A stretch of 64,000 bases of DNA from CATQHW01 sp965243545. GTDB lineage: Bacteria; Spirochaetota; Spirochaetia; SZUA-6; Bin103. A model generated the notes under the pieces. That model was not told the DNA's origin and did no database searches. It saw only the letters and a list, made by a program, of their open reading frames with translations. Shown piece after piece: positions 7,344 to 16,108 of the stretch; position 1 is the first letter of the stretch, and each line of letters begins with the position of its first letter. The translations under genes and the position numbers were made by a program. The stretch spans positions 4,526,001-4,590,000 of the forward strand of contig OZ251573.1 of assembly GCA_965243545.1 (NCBI GenBank), written 5' to 3'.

Positions 7344-8621
7344 ATGGCAACCGGCGTGAAGCGGATCGCGCTCGCCTATTCCGGCGGGCTCGACACCTCG
7401 ATCATCATTCCGTGGCTCAAGGACCGCTATCCGGGCGCGGAAGTGGTGGCGGTCTGCGCGGACGTGGGGCAGTCCGACGATCTGTCCGCGCTCGAGGCGC
7501 GGGCGTCCGCGTCCGGCGCGGTCAAGCTGATCCTGCGGGACGTGCGGCGCGAGTTCGTGGAGGACTACCTGTTCCCGATGCTGCGCGCGGGCGCGGTCTA
7601 CGAAGGCAAGTACCTGCTCGGCACCTCGGCGGCCCGGCCGCTGCAGGCCAAGGTGCAGGTGGAGGCGGCGCGGGCCGAGGGGGCCGACGCGCTGGCCCAC
7701 GGCTGCACCGGCAAAGGCAACGACCAGGTGCGGTTCGAGTTGGCGTACCGGGCGCTCGCGCCCGACTTGGCCATCATCGCGCCGTGGCGGCTGTGGGACA
7801 TCCGTTCGCGCGAAGACGCCATCGCCTACGCGGAGCGCCGCGGCATCGACCTGGCCGGCGTCTCGCGGCGCAACATCTATTCTCGGGACGACAACGTCTG
7901 GCACCTCAGCCACGAAGGCGGGGACCTGGAGGACGCCGGCCGGCGCCCGCAGGAAGCGTTGTTCCAGCGCTCCGTCTCCCCGGCGGCGGCGCCCGACCGG
8001 GAGCAGGAGGTCACGGTCGAGTTCGCGCGCGGCGTCCCGGTGGCGGTCGACGGCCGGCGGCATGGCGCGGTCGAGCTGGTGCGGCGGCTCAACGAGCTCG
8101 GCGCCGAGCACGGCGTCGGCCGCGCCGACATCGTGGAGACGCGGGTGGTCGGCATGAAGAGCCGCGGCGTGTACGAGACGCCCGGCGGCGCCATCCTGTA
8201 CGCGGCGCTGCGCGAGCTGGAGATGCTCACCCTGGAGGCGGACGCGCTACGCGCCAAGCAGCAGCTGGCCATGACCTACGCCGACGCCGTGTACGGCGGG
8301 CACTGGTTCTCCACGTTGCGGGAGTCGCTCGACGCGTTCATGCGGCGCGTCTGCGCGCGCGTCACGGGAGCGGTGACGCTCGCCCTGTACAAGGGAGGGA
8401 TCACGGTGGCCGGCCGGCGGTCGCCGTATTCGCTCTACGACGAAGGGCTGGCGTCGTTCACGGCCGGCTCCTACGACCACGGCGACGCCAGCGGCTTCAT
8501 CCAGCTGTACGGCCTGTCGACCCGCACCGCGGCGACGGTGGCGCGACGGCCGGCCGACGCGGGTTGCGGCGTGGACGACGCCGGAGGCGTGGACGACGGC
8601 ATACGCGCCGGGGTACACTGA
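7344..8621 (+). CDS. argG: Argininosuccinate synthase
   Basis: 425 aa. Joins citrulline and aspartate using ATP. Starts at the ATG after the strong RBS GGGAGGAG (7328-7335). The PP-loop ATP site AYSGGLDTS (11-19) is intact. HGCTGKGNDQVRFE and the YSRDDNVWHLSHEGGDLE block are characteristic. Last gene of the argRCBDG run; argH, argF and argJ are not in the window, so the pathway must be completed elsewhere. Slightly longer than the usual 400-410 aa because of a loose C-terminal tail of Asp/Gly/Ala. A terminator hairpin follows 9 bases after the stop. Confidence 0.93.
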   Translation: MATGVKRIALAYSGGLDTSIIIPWLKDRYPGAEVVAVCADVGQSDDLSALEARASASGAVKLILRDVRREFVEDYLFPMLRAGAVYEGKYLLGTSAARPLQAKVQVEAARAEGADALAHGCTGKGNDQVRFELAYRALAPDLAIIAPWRLWDIRSREDAIAYAERRGIDLAGVSRRNIYSRDDNVWHLSHEGGDLEDAGRRPQEALFQRSVSPAAAPDREQEVTVEFARGVPVAVDGRRHGAVELVRRLNELGAEHGVGRADIVETRVVGMKSRGVYETPGGAILYAALRELEMLTLEADALRAKQQLAMTYADAVYGGHWFSTLRESLDAFMRRVCARVTGAVTLALYKGGITVAGRRSPYSLYDEGLASFTAGSYDHGDASGFIQLYGLSTRTAATVARRPADAGCGVDDAGGVDDGIRAGVH

Positions 8622-8629
8622 GGGAGTGG

Positions 8630-8656
8630 AGCGCCCGGTTGCGGGCGCTTCCGTTT
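8630..8656 (+). terminator. Rho-independent terminator of the arg operon
   Basis: AGCGCCCG (8630-8637) and CGGGCGCT (8642-8649) form an 8-bp stem with loop GTTG, followed by a modest T-rich tail TCCGTTT. It ends directly at the first base of tRNA-Pro, so it may also mark the 5' processing region of that tRNA. Confidence 0.65.
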
Positions 8657-8729
8657 CGGGCTGTGGCGCAGTTGGTAGCGTACACGTCTGGGGGGCGTGG
8701 GGTCGGCGGTTCGAGTCCGCCCAGCCCGA
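8657..8729 (+). tRNA. tRNA-Pro (anticodon GGG)
   Basis: 73 nt. Acceptor CGGGCTG pairs with CAGCCCG, discriminator A. Anticodon stem CACGT/GCGTG, loop CTGGGGG, anticodon GGG. T-arm GGCGG/CCGCC with TTCGAGT loop. No encoded CCA. Confidence 0.93.
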
Positions 8730-8754
8730 TCGAGGCAAGGAGTGTAGGTGCTGC

Positions 8755-9339
8755 ATGGGAACCATCAAGTCTTCGTGGGAGATCGCCCTGGAGCGGACCA
8801 GGGACGTCGTGGCCGACCGGAAGAACCTGGAGCAGAACCAGTTCACCACCGAAGGCAAGAAGCTGGTGTCGCGGTACTTCGGCGACCAGGACGCCGACCT
8901 GGAGGAGCTGCTGGAAGGGTACGACGGCGCGCAGGCCGGATGGGTCCGGGACGGCGTGCGCGACGCGCTGCTCAGCAACCTCACCCTGCCGGTCGACGAG
9001 TTCGCGCTCAAGCGCAGCCGCCGCGCCGGCGAGGGGTTCCGGGCGCTCAGCAACAACGACCGCAAGCTGCGCATGCTGCTCAGCCAGCTGGAGCAGTTCT
9101 TCCAGGAGTACCTGGGCGAGCGCAACCGCGTGCGGCAGGAGGTCGACCGCCACTACGAGCCGCGCCGGCAACAGAAGGAGGAGGAGCTCTCCAAGAAGGC
9201 CGGCCAGCGCGTGCAGATCAACCCGCAGACCGACCCCGAGTACGTGGGGCTGATGCGTCAGCAGCTCATGATGGTCGACGACCGCTACGGGCAGGTGCTG
9301 CAGGGGGTCAAGGACGAGCTGGTCTCGATGTCCGCGTGA
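8755..9339 (+). CDS. Small coiled-coil-like conserved protein
   Basis: 194 aa, strongly charged and predicted helical. The opening GTIKSSWEIALERTRDVVADR and the later RQQKEEELSKKAGQRVQINPQTDPEYV are the recognisable parts; similar small proteins occur in spirochaetes (I recall DUF6657, not verified). There is no signal peptide or membrane segment, so it is probably cytosolic. AAGGAG lies 12 bases before the ATG. It sits just after tRNA-Pro and before the DUF4202 gene. Function unknown. Confidence 0.6.
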   Translation: MGTIKSSWEIALERTRDVVADRKNLEQNQFTTEGKKLVSRYFGDQDADLEELLEGYDGAQAGWVRDGVRDALLSNLTLPVDEFALKRSRRAGEGFRALSNNDRKLRMLLSQLEQFFQEYLGERNRVRQEVDRHYEPRRQQKEEELSKKAGQRVQINPQTDPEYVGLMRQQLMMVDDRYGQVLQGVKDELVSMSA

Positions 9340-9366
9340 CCCCGTTCACCGCCGGCGGCGCCGCGC

Positions 9367-9963
9367 ATGGCGGACGGCGCTGACCTGATCCGGAGCGCGT
9401 TGCAGCGCATCGACGCGGCCAACGCCGAGGACCCGTCCGGGCGCGCCGTCGAATACGGACGCCGCATGACCCGCTGGCTCGGCCGGCTGACCGCGCGCCC
9501 GTCGGCGGCGCTGGCGATCGCCGCCCGCGCTCAGCATCTGCAGCGGTGGCAGATCCCGCGCGCCAGCTATCCGGCCGGCCGTTCCGGCTACCTGCGCTGG
9601 CGGCGCGCCTGCGCCCGCCATCACGCCGAGCGGGCCGCCGGCATCCTGCGCGATCTGCGCGCTCCCGCCGCGCTGATCGACCGGGTGGCGGCGCTGGTCC
9701 GCAAGGAGGGGCTGGGCCGCGACGCGGAGACGCAGATCTTGGAGGACGCGGCGTGCCTGTCGTTCCTGGAAGCGGATCTGGCGGCGTTCGCCGAGGGCCG
9801 GGACGCGGACACGTTGCAGCGGGTGCTCCGGCGCACCTGGGGCAAGATGTCCCCGTCCGCCCGCCAGCTCGCCGCAACGCTCGACGTGGGCCGGCCGCTC
9901 GCCGAGATGATCCGGTCCGCCGCGGCGCAGGCGGAGCGGCAGAGCGGACCGGGAGATCAGTAG
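9367..9963 (+). CDS. DUF4202 domain protein
   Basis: 198 aa, one domain throughout. Features I associate with DUF4202: IDAANAEDP near the start, YGRRMTRWLGRL, the AIAARAQHLQRWQIPRASYP block, GYLRWR, HAERAA, LVRKEGLGRD and a C-terminal LEDAACLSFLE. The pattern of conserved His, Arg and Asp residues (AQH, HAE, EDAAC) suggests an HD-like metal-binding helical fold; activity is unknown. It converges with, and overlaps by 7 bp, the outer-membrane gene on the other strand. Confidence 0.75.
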   Translation: MADGADLIRSALQRIDAANAEDPSGRAVEYGRRMTRWLGRLTARPSAALAIAARAQHLQRWQIPRASYPAGRSGYLRWRRACARHHAERAAGILRDLRAPAALIDRVAALVRKEGLGRDAETQILEDAACLSFLEADLAAFAEGRDADTLQRVLRRTWGKMSPSARQLAATLDVGRPLAEMIRSAAAQAERQSGPGDQ

Positions 9964-11669
9964 CGGACCGCGGTGCTCACCTCGAACAGGTGCGCCTGCT
10001 CGTCGGCGCCCGGCTCCAGATCGCGGTTGTTCACCTGCTGGTAGGTGTAGCTGAGCCCCAAGTGGAGCTCGACCGGCTGCAGATCGACGTGCAGATCGAT
10101 GCCGGCGCGCGCTTGCAGCACGTGCTCCAACACGTCCTGCTTGAGGAACGTCGACGGCCCGTAGAAGACGAAGGCGCCGTCCACCAGGCCGTGGTCCCAG
10201 ACCGATCCCCCGGCCGGGCCGCCGTGGCGAACCCGGCGCAGGGACAGGTCGATGCCGAGCCAGTCGAGCGGGAACGCGCGCGCGCTCACCCGCAGCTCGT
10301 CGGAGTTGGGGGCGAGCATGGTGCCCAGGTGGCGCCCCGCGTGGGTGTAGGTGAGGTAGTCGAGCGCCGCCGGGTGGTGCGCGTACAGGTAGGGCGTCAC
10401 CATCCGGTAGCGGGCCGACAGGTAGGTGAGAATCGGTAGCGGCGGGGCGATGCCGGCTTCCAGGTCGACCGCCAGCTTGTTCTGGTCGGAGTCGAAGTCG
10501 AAGCGCCGTATCTTGGTCAGGTTGATGTCGTCGACGTACAGCACCGCGCCGAGCGAAGCGCCGTACGGCAGCCGCACGCGGGCGGCCGCTCCCAGGAAGG
10601 CGTTGTCGTAGTCGTAGAGCTGCATCTGCGTGTAGATGCTGGGGAATACCGGCAGCAGATACGTCGGTGAAAACCGTCCGCCGAACAGCACCGACTGCAG
10701 CGCGGTCAGTTCCAGCCAGTCGGCCGGATAGAAGCTGAGCGACTGGACCACCAGGTACTTGGAGGGGTGGCGGCCGTCCGCTATCCGCGCGCGGTCGCGC
10801 AACGGGTAGCGGCCCTGCGCGTCGCAGGCGACCCCCGCGGGCGTGGCGCCGCTGCAGGTCCCGTAGGCGGCGATCAGGTCCAGGAACATCGCCGAATAGG
10901 CGATCCACGATCCGCGGTAGGCGCCGGTCACGTAACCGGCCGGAGCGGCGGCGTCAGAGACGATCGTGCTGTCCCGGCCGTAGCCGAAGGAGCTTCTCCC
11001 GAAGCCGGCCTGCACGAACCAGGAATCGGCGCCGGTCTCCGTGCCGCTCGCGCCGACGTAGGCGTTGCCGGCAAGCTCCACGCGGAAGTCGAACTCCTCT
11101 CCCAGGATGGTGGTGCGGTCGCCGGGCGCGATGTCGTCGTACGGATCGAACGTGAGCAGCGGCGTCACCGGCGCCGGGACGACCGACGCCGGCCGCGCCC
11201 TCGCGGCGAATCCGAAGCCGAGGTGATCGCTGATCGGCGCCTCGACCCCGGCGGCCAGCTGCGCCGCGATCTGCGCCGGCAATGCGCCGCCGGCGGTCGC
11301 CTTCGACCGGATGCCGATCCCGGCCTGACCCCGCACCGGCAGCGGACGGAAGTAACGCGCCAGCAGGCTACGGGCGATCCGGCGGTCGGCCGCCGGTCCG
11401 GCGTCGGCCACCCGCTGCAGGGCGGCGCGCACGATCGGCGCCGGCAACGGCCGCAGCGGCGGCAGCCAGTCGATGAGTCCGCGCTGCTCCCACGTGCGGA
11501 GGTGGCCGTAGACCGGATCGTTGGGCGACACCAGCGTCTGCGCGCCGGCGCAGAGCGGCGCCGTCACCGCCGCGATCAACAGCAGCACGGCCCGCGCGCG
11601 GCTGGCGTGCGCGCGGCCCGTCCGCGCCTGGCCGGCCAGCGCTCGGTCAGCCGGCGGCCGGTCCGTCAC
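9957..11669 (-). CDS. Probable outer-membrane beta-barrel protein, capsule-assembly Wzi-like
   Basis: 570 aa from a GTG that overlaps the stop of the PlsC gene (GTGA coupling). A hydrophobic segment ending in CAGAQ looks like a Sec signal peptide (about residues 24-41). The mature part starts SPNDPVYGHLRTWEQRGL, then alternating amphipathic beta strands rich in Tyr, Phe and Gly, finishing with a terminal aromatic (VRY), the usual signal for barrel insertion. The N-terminal helical repeat domain followed by a barrel is reminiscent of Wzi-type surface-polysaccharide proteins; that assignment is inference. Coupling to an acyltransferase suggests an envelope role. Confidence 0.65.
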   Translation of the reverse strand: MTDRPPADRALAGQARTGRAHASRARAVLLLIAAVTAPLCAGAQTLVSPNDPVYGHLRTWEQRGLIDWLPPLRPLPAPIVRAALQRVADAGPAADRRIARSLLARYFRPLPVRGQAGIGIRSKATAGGALPAQIAAQLAAGVEAPISDHLGFGFAARARPASVVPAPVTPLLTFDPYDDIAPGDRTTILGEEFDFRVELAGNAYVGASGTETGADSWFVQAGFGRSSFGYGRDSTIVSDAAAPAGYVTGAYRGSWIAYSAMFLDLIAAYGTCSGATPAGVACDAQGRYPLRDRARIADGRHPSKYLVVQSLSFYPADWLELTALQSVLFGGRFSPTYLLPVFPSIYTQMQLYDYDNAFLGAAARVRLPYGASLGAVLYVDDINLTKIRRFDFDSDQNKLAVDLEAGIAPPLPILTYLSARYRMVTPYLYAHHPAALDYLTYTHAGRHLGTMLAPNSDELRVSARAFPLDWLGIDLSLRRVRHGGPAGGSVWDHGLVDGAFVFYGPSTFLKQDVLEHVLQARAGIDLHVDLQPVELHLGLSYTYQQVNNRDLEPGADEQAHLFEVSTAVRY

Positions 11670-12994
11670 CGGCTGCGCTCCGGCGTCCGCTCTGCCGGCC
11701 GGCGCGGCTGCGCCCCGCGGGGGCCGGCGGGGTGTCCCGATCCGTCCATCGCGCCGGGATTCTGTACGGAGACGGCCGGCGCGGCAACGCGGCCGGCCAA
11801 CCGGCCCCGGCGCGTTCGGACGTGGCGCAGGAAGAGCTCCCACTTGATCACCGACTCGCGCGGCATGACCACTTCGAACACGCGGCGCCGCGACGAGAAG
11901 TTGAGCCGCCGCCGGATGTCGACCGCCTCGGCCCGTAGCTCGGTGATCGGGATCGACCACGGCGCCGCGCCGGCGACCGAAAGCGTATCGGCGGTCAGCG
12001 CCAGCGGGCCGCAGGCGATCAGCGCCGGCGCCGGATCGGTGACGTCGTAGAGCCGGACCGGCTCGCTGCGCAGCAGCTCGCCGGCGGGCAACGCGCCGCC
12101 GGCCGGCCGGCGCGGCTCCGGGAACCGAGCGCTCAGCTCATCGACGGCCGCCCGCAACGTGATCGGTCCGCCGCCGGCGGCCGGATGGAGCCGGCCTTCG
12201 GCATCGACGCGCCACGCCGCCGGGCAGCGCCGGCAGGCGGCCGTATCGCCTCGCTCCTCGATCGCGTCCAACCGCAGACAGGCGGGGCAGGCGAACAGCA
12301 CGTTGCCGATCCCGGCGGCCAGCCGCCGCCCGCGCACCGGCCAGCTCGGCCCCGTCTCTGCGTCGACGCGGATACGCTCCTCTATGTAGCGGCGAATCGA
12401 CTGCAGGGAGTCGCGCTCGGTGAAGCGCCGCGGCCGGTCGACCTCCACGTGCACGCGGCCGCGGCGCAGGCTCTCCGCCCAGCGCGGCGACTGCCGCCAG
12501 CCGTTGTAGACGCGCGCGGTCACCACCGGCAGGCCCATCGCCAGCACCAGCTTCTCCACGGCGGGCAGAATCGGCAGCGGCCGGCCGTCCCAGGTCCGTT
12601 CGCCCTCCGGGAACAGGCCGACGGAGCCGCCCAGGTCACGCCAGCGGCGCAGGCGCAGGATCGCGCGCGGGTCGGCCGTGTACTTGCGTTTCGGCACCGC
12701 CCCGAAGAAGCGGCTCACCCAGCCGATCGGTCCGCCGGCGAACGCCAGCTCGGTCGCCAGGAAGTGGATGGCGCGCCCCGTGGCCAGCGACAGGAACAGC
12801 GGGTCCCAGAACGACGAGTGATTGGACATGACCAGCGCCGGCTCGCGTGATGGCCGGGACGGTCCGAAGGTGATGCGCACCAGCGGCCGCATCCCGTATC
12901 GGACCAGCGGCCCGATCCACCGCGCCCGCGACTCGACGCGGCGGCGGTTGCGCGGCGTCGGCGGCAGCGGGTCGACGCGCCGCCGGACACGCAT
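11666..12994 (-). CDS. 1-acyl-sn-glycerol-3-phosphate acyltransferase-like protein with a zinc ribbon
   Basis: 442 aa. PlsC/LPLAT motifs: NHSSFWDP (58-65, the HX4D catalytic pair) and FPEGERT (128-134, phosphate binding). After the acyltransferase domain (to about 220) comes a CPAC...CRRC four-cysteine zinc ribbon and a C-terminal region with RRRLNFSSRRRVFEVVMPRES, resembling a lipid- or protein-binding beta domain. The extra 200 residues are not found in the simple PlsC of about 240 aa. It probably acylates a glycerolipid at the inner face of the membrane; substrate uncertain. The start lies directly after the toxin stub stop at 12995. Confidence 0.75.
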   Translation of the reverse strand: MRVRRRVDPLPPTPRNRRRVESRARWIGPLVRYGMRPLVRITFGPSRPSREPALVMSNHSSFWDPLFLSLATGRAIHFLATELAFAGGPIGWVSRFFGAVPKRKYTADPRAILRLRRWRDLGGSVGLFPEGERTWDGRPLPILPAVEKLVLAMGLPVVTARVYNGWRQSPRWAESLRRGRVHVEVDRPRRFTERDSLQSIRRYIEERIRVDAETGPSWPVRGRRLAAGIGNVLFACPACLRLDAIEERGDTAACRRCPAAWRVDAEGRLHPAAGGGPITLRAAVDELSARFPEPRRPAGGALPAGELLRSEPVRLYDVTDPAPALIACGPLALTADTLSVAGAAPWSIPITELRAEAVDIRRRLNFSSRRRVFEVVMPRESVIKWELFLRHVRTRRGRLAGRVAAPAVSVQNPGAMDGSGHPAGPRGAQPRRPAERTPERSR

Positions 12995-13015
12995 TCAGGC
13001 GTCGATGGACACCAT
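12995..13015 (-). pseudogene. Six-codon remnant of a PIN-type (VapC-like) toxin gene
   Basis: Four bases after the antitoxin stop a minus-strand ATG opens a micro-ORF reading MVSIDA then TGA. PIN toxins typically begin with this kind of strand (M-V-S-I-D-A-N-V-L), with the aspartate as a metal ligand. Here the frame stops at the point where the conserved Asn would come, and the next base starts the PlsC gene. Interpretation as a toxin stub is inference from position and sequence. Confidence 0.4.
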
Positions 13016-13019
13016 GCCG

Positions 13020-13262
13020 TCAGTCCCGGCCGGCCGAGTCGTGCGCGATCAGCGGCCATCGCTCCGGCGCCGTCTTGAACGCGCCCAGATCGCTCGGCGC
13101 CGGCAGGCGCCATGGCTCACCGCACGTGACCGGCGGATACGTTCGCGTGATGTACTCGACACCGCGCCGCACCACTTCGGCGACCGGTATCTCACGCTCG
13201 CGGGCCACCCGCTTCACTTCCTCGTACAGCCCCTGCGGCAGCTGAATCTGCGTCCGCACCAT
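13020..13262 (-). CDS. Ribbon-helix-helix antitoxin, orphan
   Basis: 80 aa. The N-terminal QIQLPQGLYEEVKRVARE strand-helix is the RHH DNA-binding pattern, followed by EREIPVAEVVRRGVEYI, the second helix. The tail (WRLPAPSDLGAFKTAPERW) is the unstructured toxin-binding type found in VapB-like antitoxins. Such proteins neutralise a PIN RNase and repress their own promoter. No toxin gene remains downstream, only the stub at 12995-13015. It may survive as a repressor or is decaying. A TTGACG box lies about 30 bases before its start. Confidence 0.7.
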   Translation of the reverse strand: MVRTQIQLPQGLYEEVKRVAREREIPVAEVVRRGVEYITRTYPPVTCGEPWRLPAPSDLGAFKTAPERWPLIAHDSAGRD

Positions 13263-13355
13263 GCCATCAAACTGTCATGCTTACATTTCCAACGTCAACC
13301 GGCCCTTGCGGGGGCGCTTGCCGGCCGGGCGACAAGCTCATAGGCTTGGGGCGCC

Positions 13356-14150
13356 ATGACTGCCACACAGAAATACCTGTTCGACCTGCAGGGCTACCTG
13401 CTGGTCGAGGACGTGCTCACCGGCGAGGAGTGCGAGGCCGCCAAGCGCAAGATACGCGAACGGATGCAGCCGCTCGCCAAGACCCCGGACGGCTACGACG
13501 CCAACGGGACCTGGCACCGGTGCGCCGGCCTGATCGAAGCGGGGCAGCCGTTCATCTCGCTGATCGACCATCCACGGCTGATGGAGGTCCTTACGGAGAT
13601 CATCGGCCCCAAGCTGCGCCTGGAGAGCGCCTACAGCTTCGTGCGCTCCAAGGGGTGCCCGCAGTTCGAGATGCACGGCGGCCATCGCGGCGGCCGGGTC
13701 AACTTTCGCTACGCCGTGCAGGGCGACCAGATCTTCACCGGGCTCACCGTCGTCTCGTTCGCGCTCCAGGACATCGCGACGGAGGACGGCGGCTTCGCCT
13801 GCATTCCCGGCTCCCACAAGTCCGACTTCCGCGCGCCCGACCCGGACCGCGCGCGGCTGTACGCCGTCGACGGCCCGCTGGTGCGCAACGTCGCCGCGCC
13901 CAAGGGGTCGGCCATCATCTTCACGGAGACGCTGGCGCACGGCGCCAACCGCTGGACGGCGGACGAGCCGCGCTACGGCCTGTTCTACAAGTACAACGAC
14001 CGCGCGGCCAGCTACCATTGGCAGCGCGACCGCATCCCCGGCGCGGAGACGCTGGCCAAGCTCACCGACGCGCAGCGCGCGTTCTTCAACAGCGCCTGGG
14101 AGGCGTTCGGTCCGGAGGACAACTTCCGCAACGAGTTGCCGGAAACATGA
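13356..14150 (+). CDS. Phytanoyl-CoA dioxygenase (PhyH) family protein
   Basis: 264 aa, Fe(II)/2-oxoglutarate oxygenase fold. Near the N-terminus DLQGYLLVEDVLT is the typical entry strand. The core contains QFEMHGGHRGG, VVSFALQDI, EDGGFACIPGSHKSDF and the distal His in TLAHGANRW with a following Arg region for 2-oxoglutarate. The first metal motif is HGG rather than the canonical HxD, a variant I recall from PhyH paralogues of environmental bacteria; whether it still binds iron is uncertain. First gene of a six-gene co-directional operon. A TAGGCT box lies 9 bases before the ATG. Confidence 0.8.
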   Translation: MTATQKYLFDLQGYLLVEDVLTGEECEAAKRKIRERMQPLAKTPDGYDANGTWHRCAGLIEAGQPFISLIDHPRLMEVLTEIIGPKLRLESAYSFVRSKGCPQFEMHGGHRGGRVNFRYAVQGDQIFTGLTVVSFALQDIATEDGGFACIPGSHKSDFRAPDPDRARLYAVDGPLVRNVAAPKGSAIIFTETLAHGANRWTADEPRYGLFYKYNDRAASYHWQRDRIPGAETLAKLTDAQRAFFNSAWEAFGPEDNFRNELPET

Positions 14151-14160
14151 GGAGCGGCCG

Positions 14161-16080
14161 GTGACCACCATCACCGCGACCACGCCGTACGCGCGGCTGC
14201 CGGCCTGGGCGGCGCTGCAGCGGCGCCTGTTCGACCTGCTCGACGCGGCGGTCGATCCGTTCCTGGACAAGTACACCGACGCCGGCGGCGCCCTGATCTG
14301 GCGCGACGCGGCCAGCGAAGGTTATCCGAGCCGCGACGGCGCCGACGACTTCTACGAGTCGTTCGGCAACTGGCCGCTGTACTACCTGCTCGGCGGCGGC
14401 GACCGGCTGCTGCCGCTGAGCCACCGGCAGTGGGACGCGGTGACCCGGCAACTCACCTCCTACGGCGTGCTCCGGCGCGAATACGAACTCGGCTACGATC
14501 AGTTCCACCAGTCGGAGAGCTACATCTACTTCTACGCTCTCTGCCTTGCCGATCCCGGCAACGCGCTGCTGCGCGAACGGGCGGAGCGGTTCGCCGGCTT
14601 CTACCTGGGGAGCGACCCGGAGGCGCCCAACTACGACCGGCAACGGCGCCTGATCCGCGCGCCGCACAACGGCGCCGGCGGCCCGCGCTGGGGCTTCTTC
14701 CTCGACGAGCCGAGCTACGGCTGGTCGGCGGGGATGGCCCGCTACGGCCTGCCGTACCACGACGTGCCGGGCATCGCCTCCTACGACGACCTGCGCGACC
14801 CGGCGCTGGCCCGCCGCATGGGCGCGGCGATGGAGGAGCGCATGGGGCGCGGCGACGTGGCCGGCAACCTGTGCGTCACCAGCCTGGTGACCAATGCCTT
14901 CCTGCTCACCGGCGACGACCGGTACCGCGACTGGATCGTGGAGTACGTCGACGCCTGGCTGGCGCGGGCGCAGGCCGCCGGCGGGTTGCTGCCGGACAAC
15001 GTCGGCCTGTCCGGCCGGGTAGGGGAATACCTGGACGGCAAGTGGTACGGCGGGCTGTACGGCTGGACGTGGCCGCACGGCTACTACAACATCGGCTACG
15101 CCGCGGTGGACGCGGCGCTCAACGCCTATCTGGTGAGCGGCGAGGAACGGTTCCTGGACCTGCCGCGCCGGCAGTTCGACGCGGTGTGGGAGCAGGGCCG
15201 GGAGCTGCCGGTCGCCGACCTGGAGATGAGCCTGCCGGAACACTTCGCCGCGCAGCCGCCGGGGGCGGTCGAGTTCGTCGTCCCCTACCGGTTCGGCGAC
15301 CACGGCTGGTTCGACTTCCAACCGGTGTCGACGCGCGTGCCGGCGGCGCTCTGGAACGTGACCGAGGCCGATCAGGACCGGGAGCGGCTGCTGGCCATCC
15401 GCGCGCGCTCAAGCGCCGACTGGCGCCGGGTGGTCCCGATGCGCGGCAAGGAGGACGCCGACCACGAACCGGCATGGCTGGCGTACCTGAGCGGCGACAA
15501 CCCCGGCTACCCGGAGGCGGCCCTGGGACAGGCGTACGCCATGGCGAGCCGCCGGCTCGACCAGATCCGGGGCGACGACGCCGACGTCACCACCGTGCAC
15601 ATCCACCACTGGCAGGACGCCAACCCGATCACCACGGAGGCGCTGGTCCAGCTCACCACCGGCTCACCGCAGATCATCTACAACGGCGGGCTGCTCCACT
15701 GCCGGCTGCGCTACTTCGACGCGGAGCGGCGCCGTCCGGGCCTGCCGGCCGACGTCGCCGCGCTGGTCACCTCGGTCGAGCGGGGCGGCGTGGGCCTGCA
15801 CCTGGTCAACACCAGCGGATTCGCCGCCCGCACCGTGATCCTGCAAGCGGGCGGCTTTGGCGAACACCGGTTCCGGCAGGTGACGTTCCCGGAACGCGCC
15901 AGCGACTACCCCGGCGCCATAGGCAACGGTCCGCCGCCGTCGCTCCGCACCGAGCCGCGCACGCTGGCGGTGGACGGCCGCTACCTGCGGGTGGCGCTGC
16001 CGGCCGGCAGCGAGCTGCGCTTGACCCTTGCCTTCGACCGTTACGCCGGCGCGCCCGGCTACCACACCCCGTGGGACTGA
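14161..16080 (+). CDS. Probable six-hairpin (alpha/alpha)6 glycosidase-like protein
   Basis: 639 aa from a GTG preceded by GAGGAG; no signal peptide. Long aromatic-rich helical region (ESFGNWPLYYLLGGGDRL, FHQSESYIYFYALCLADP, GWTWPHGYYNIGYAAVDAA) consistent with an (alpha/alpha)6 barrel, then a beta-rich C-terminus. I do not recognise a named family. The neighbours (oxygenase, RraA-like enzyme, esterase, sugar-acid dehydratase) suggest it handles an oligosaccharide or uronate. Putative acids could be in DEPSYGW or the GEYLDGKWYGG stretch, but no catalytic residue can be assigned with confidence. Confidence 0.5.
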   Translation: MTTITATTPYARLPAWAALQRRLFDLLDAAVDPFLDKYTDAGGALIWRDAASEGYPSRDGADDFYESFGNWPLYYLLGGGDRLLPLSHRQWDAVTRQLTSYGVLRREYELGYDQFHQSESYIYFYALCLADPGNALLRERAERFAGFYLGSDPEAPNYDRQRRLIRAPHNGAGGPRWGFFLDEPSYGWSAGMARYGLPYHDVPGIASYDDLRDPALARRMGAAMEERMGRGDVAGNLCVTSLVTNAFLLTGDDRYRDWIVEYVDAWLARAQAAGGLLPDNVGLSGRVGEYLDGKWYGGLYGWTWPHGYYNIGYAAVDAALNAYLVSGEERFLDLPRRQFDAVWEQGRELPVADLEMSLPEHFAAQPPGAVEFVVPYRFGDHGWFDFQPVSTRVPAALWNVTEADQDRERLLAIRARSSADWRRVVPMRGKEDADHEPAWLAYLSGDNPGYPEAALGQAYAMASRRLDQIRGDDADVTTVHIHHWQDANPITTEALVQLTTGSPQIIYNGGLLHCRLRYFDAERRRPGLPADVAALVTSVERGGVGLHLVNTSGFAARTVILQAGGFGEHRFRQVTFPERASDYPGAIGNGPPPSLRTEPRTLAVDGRYLRVALPAGSELRLTLAFDRYAGAPGYHTPWD

Positions 16081-16108
16081 CCACGCCGTCCCCCACCAAG
16101 GAGCGCAC

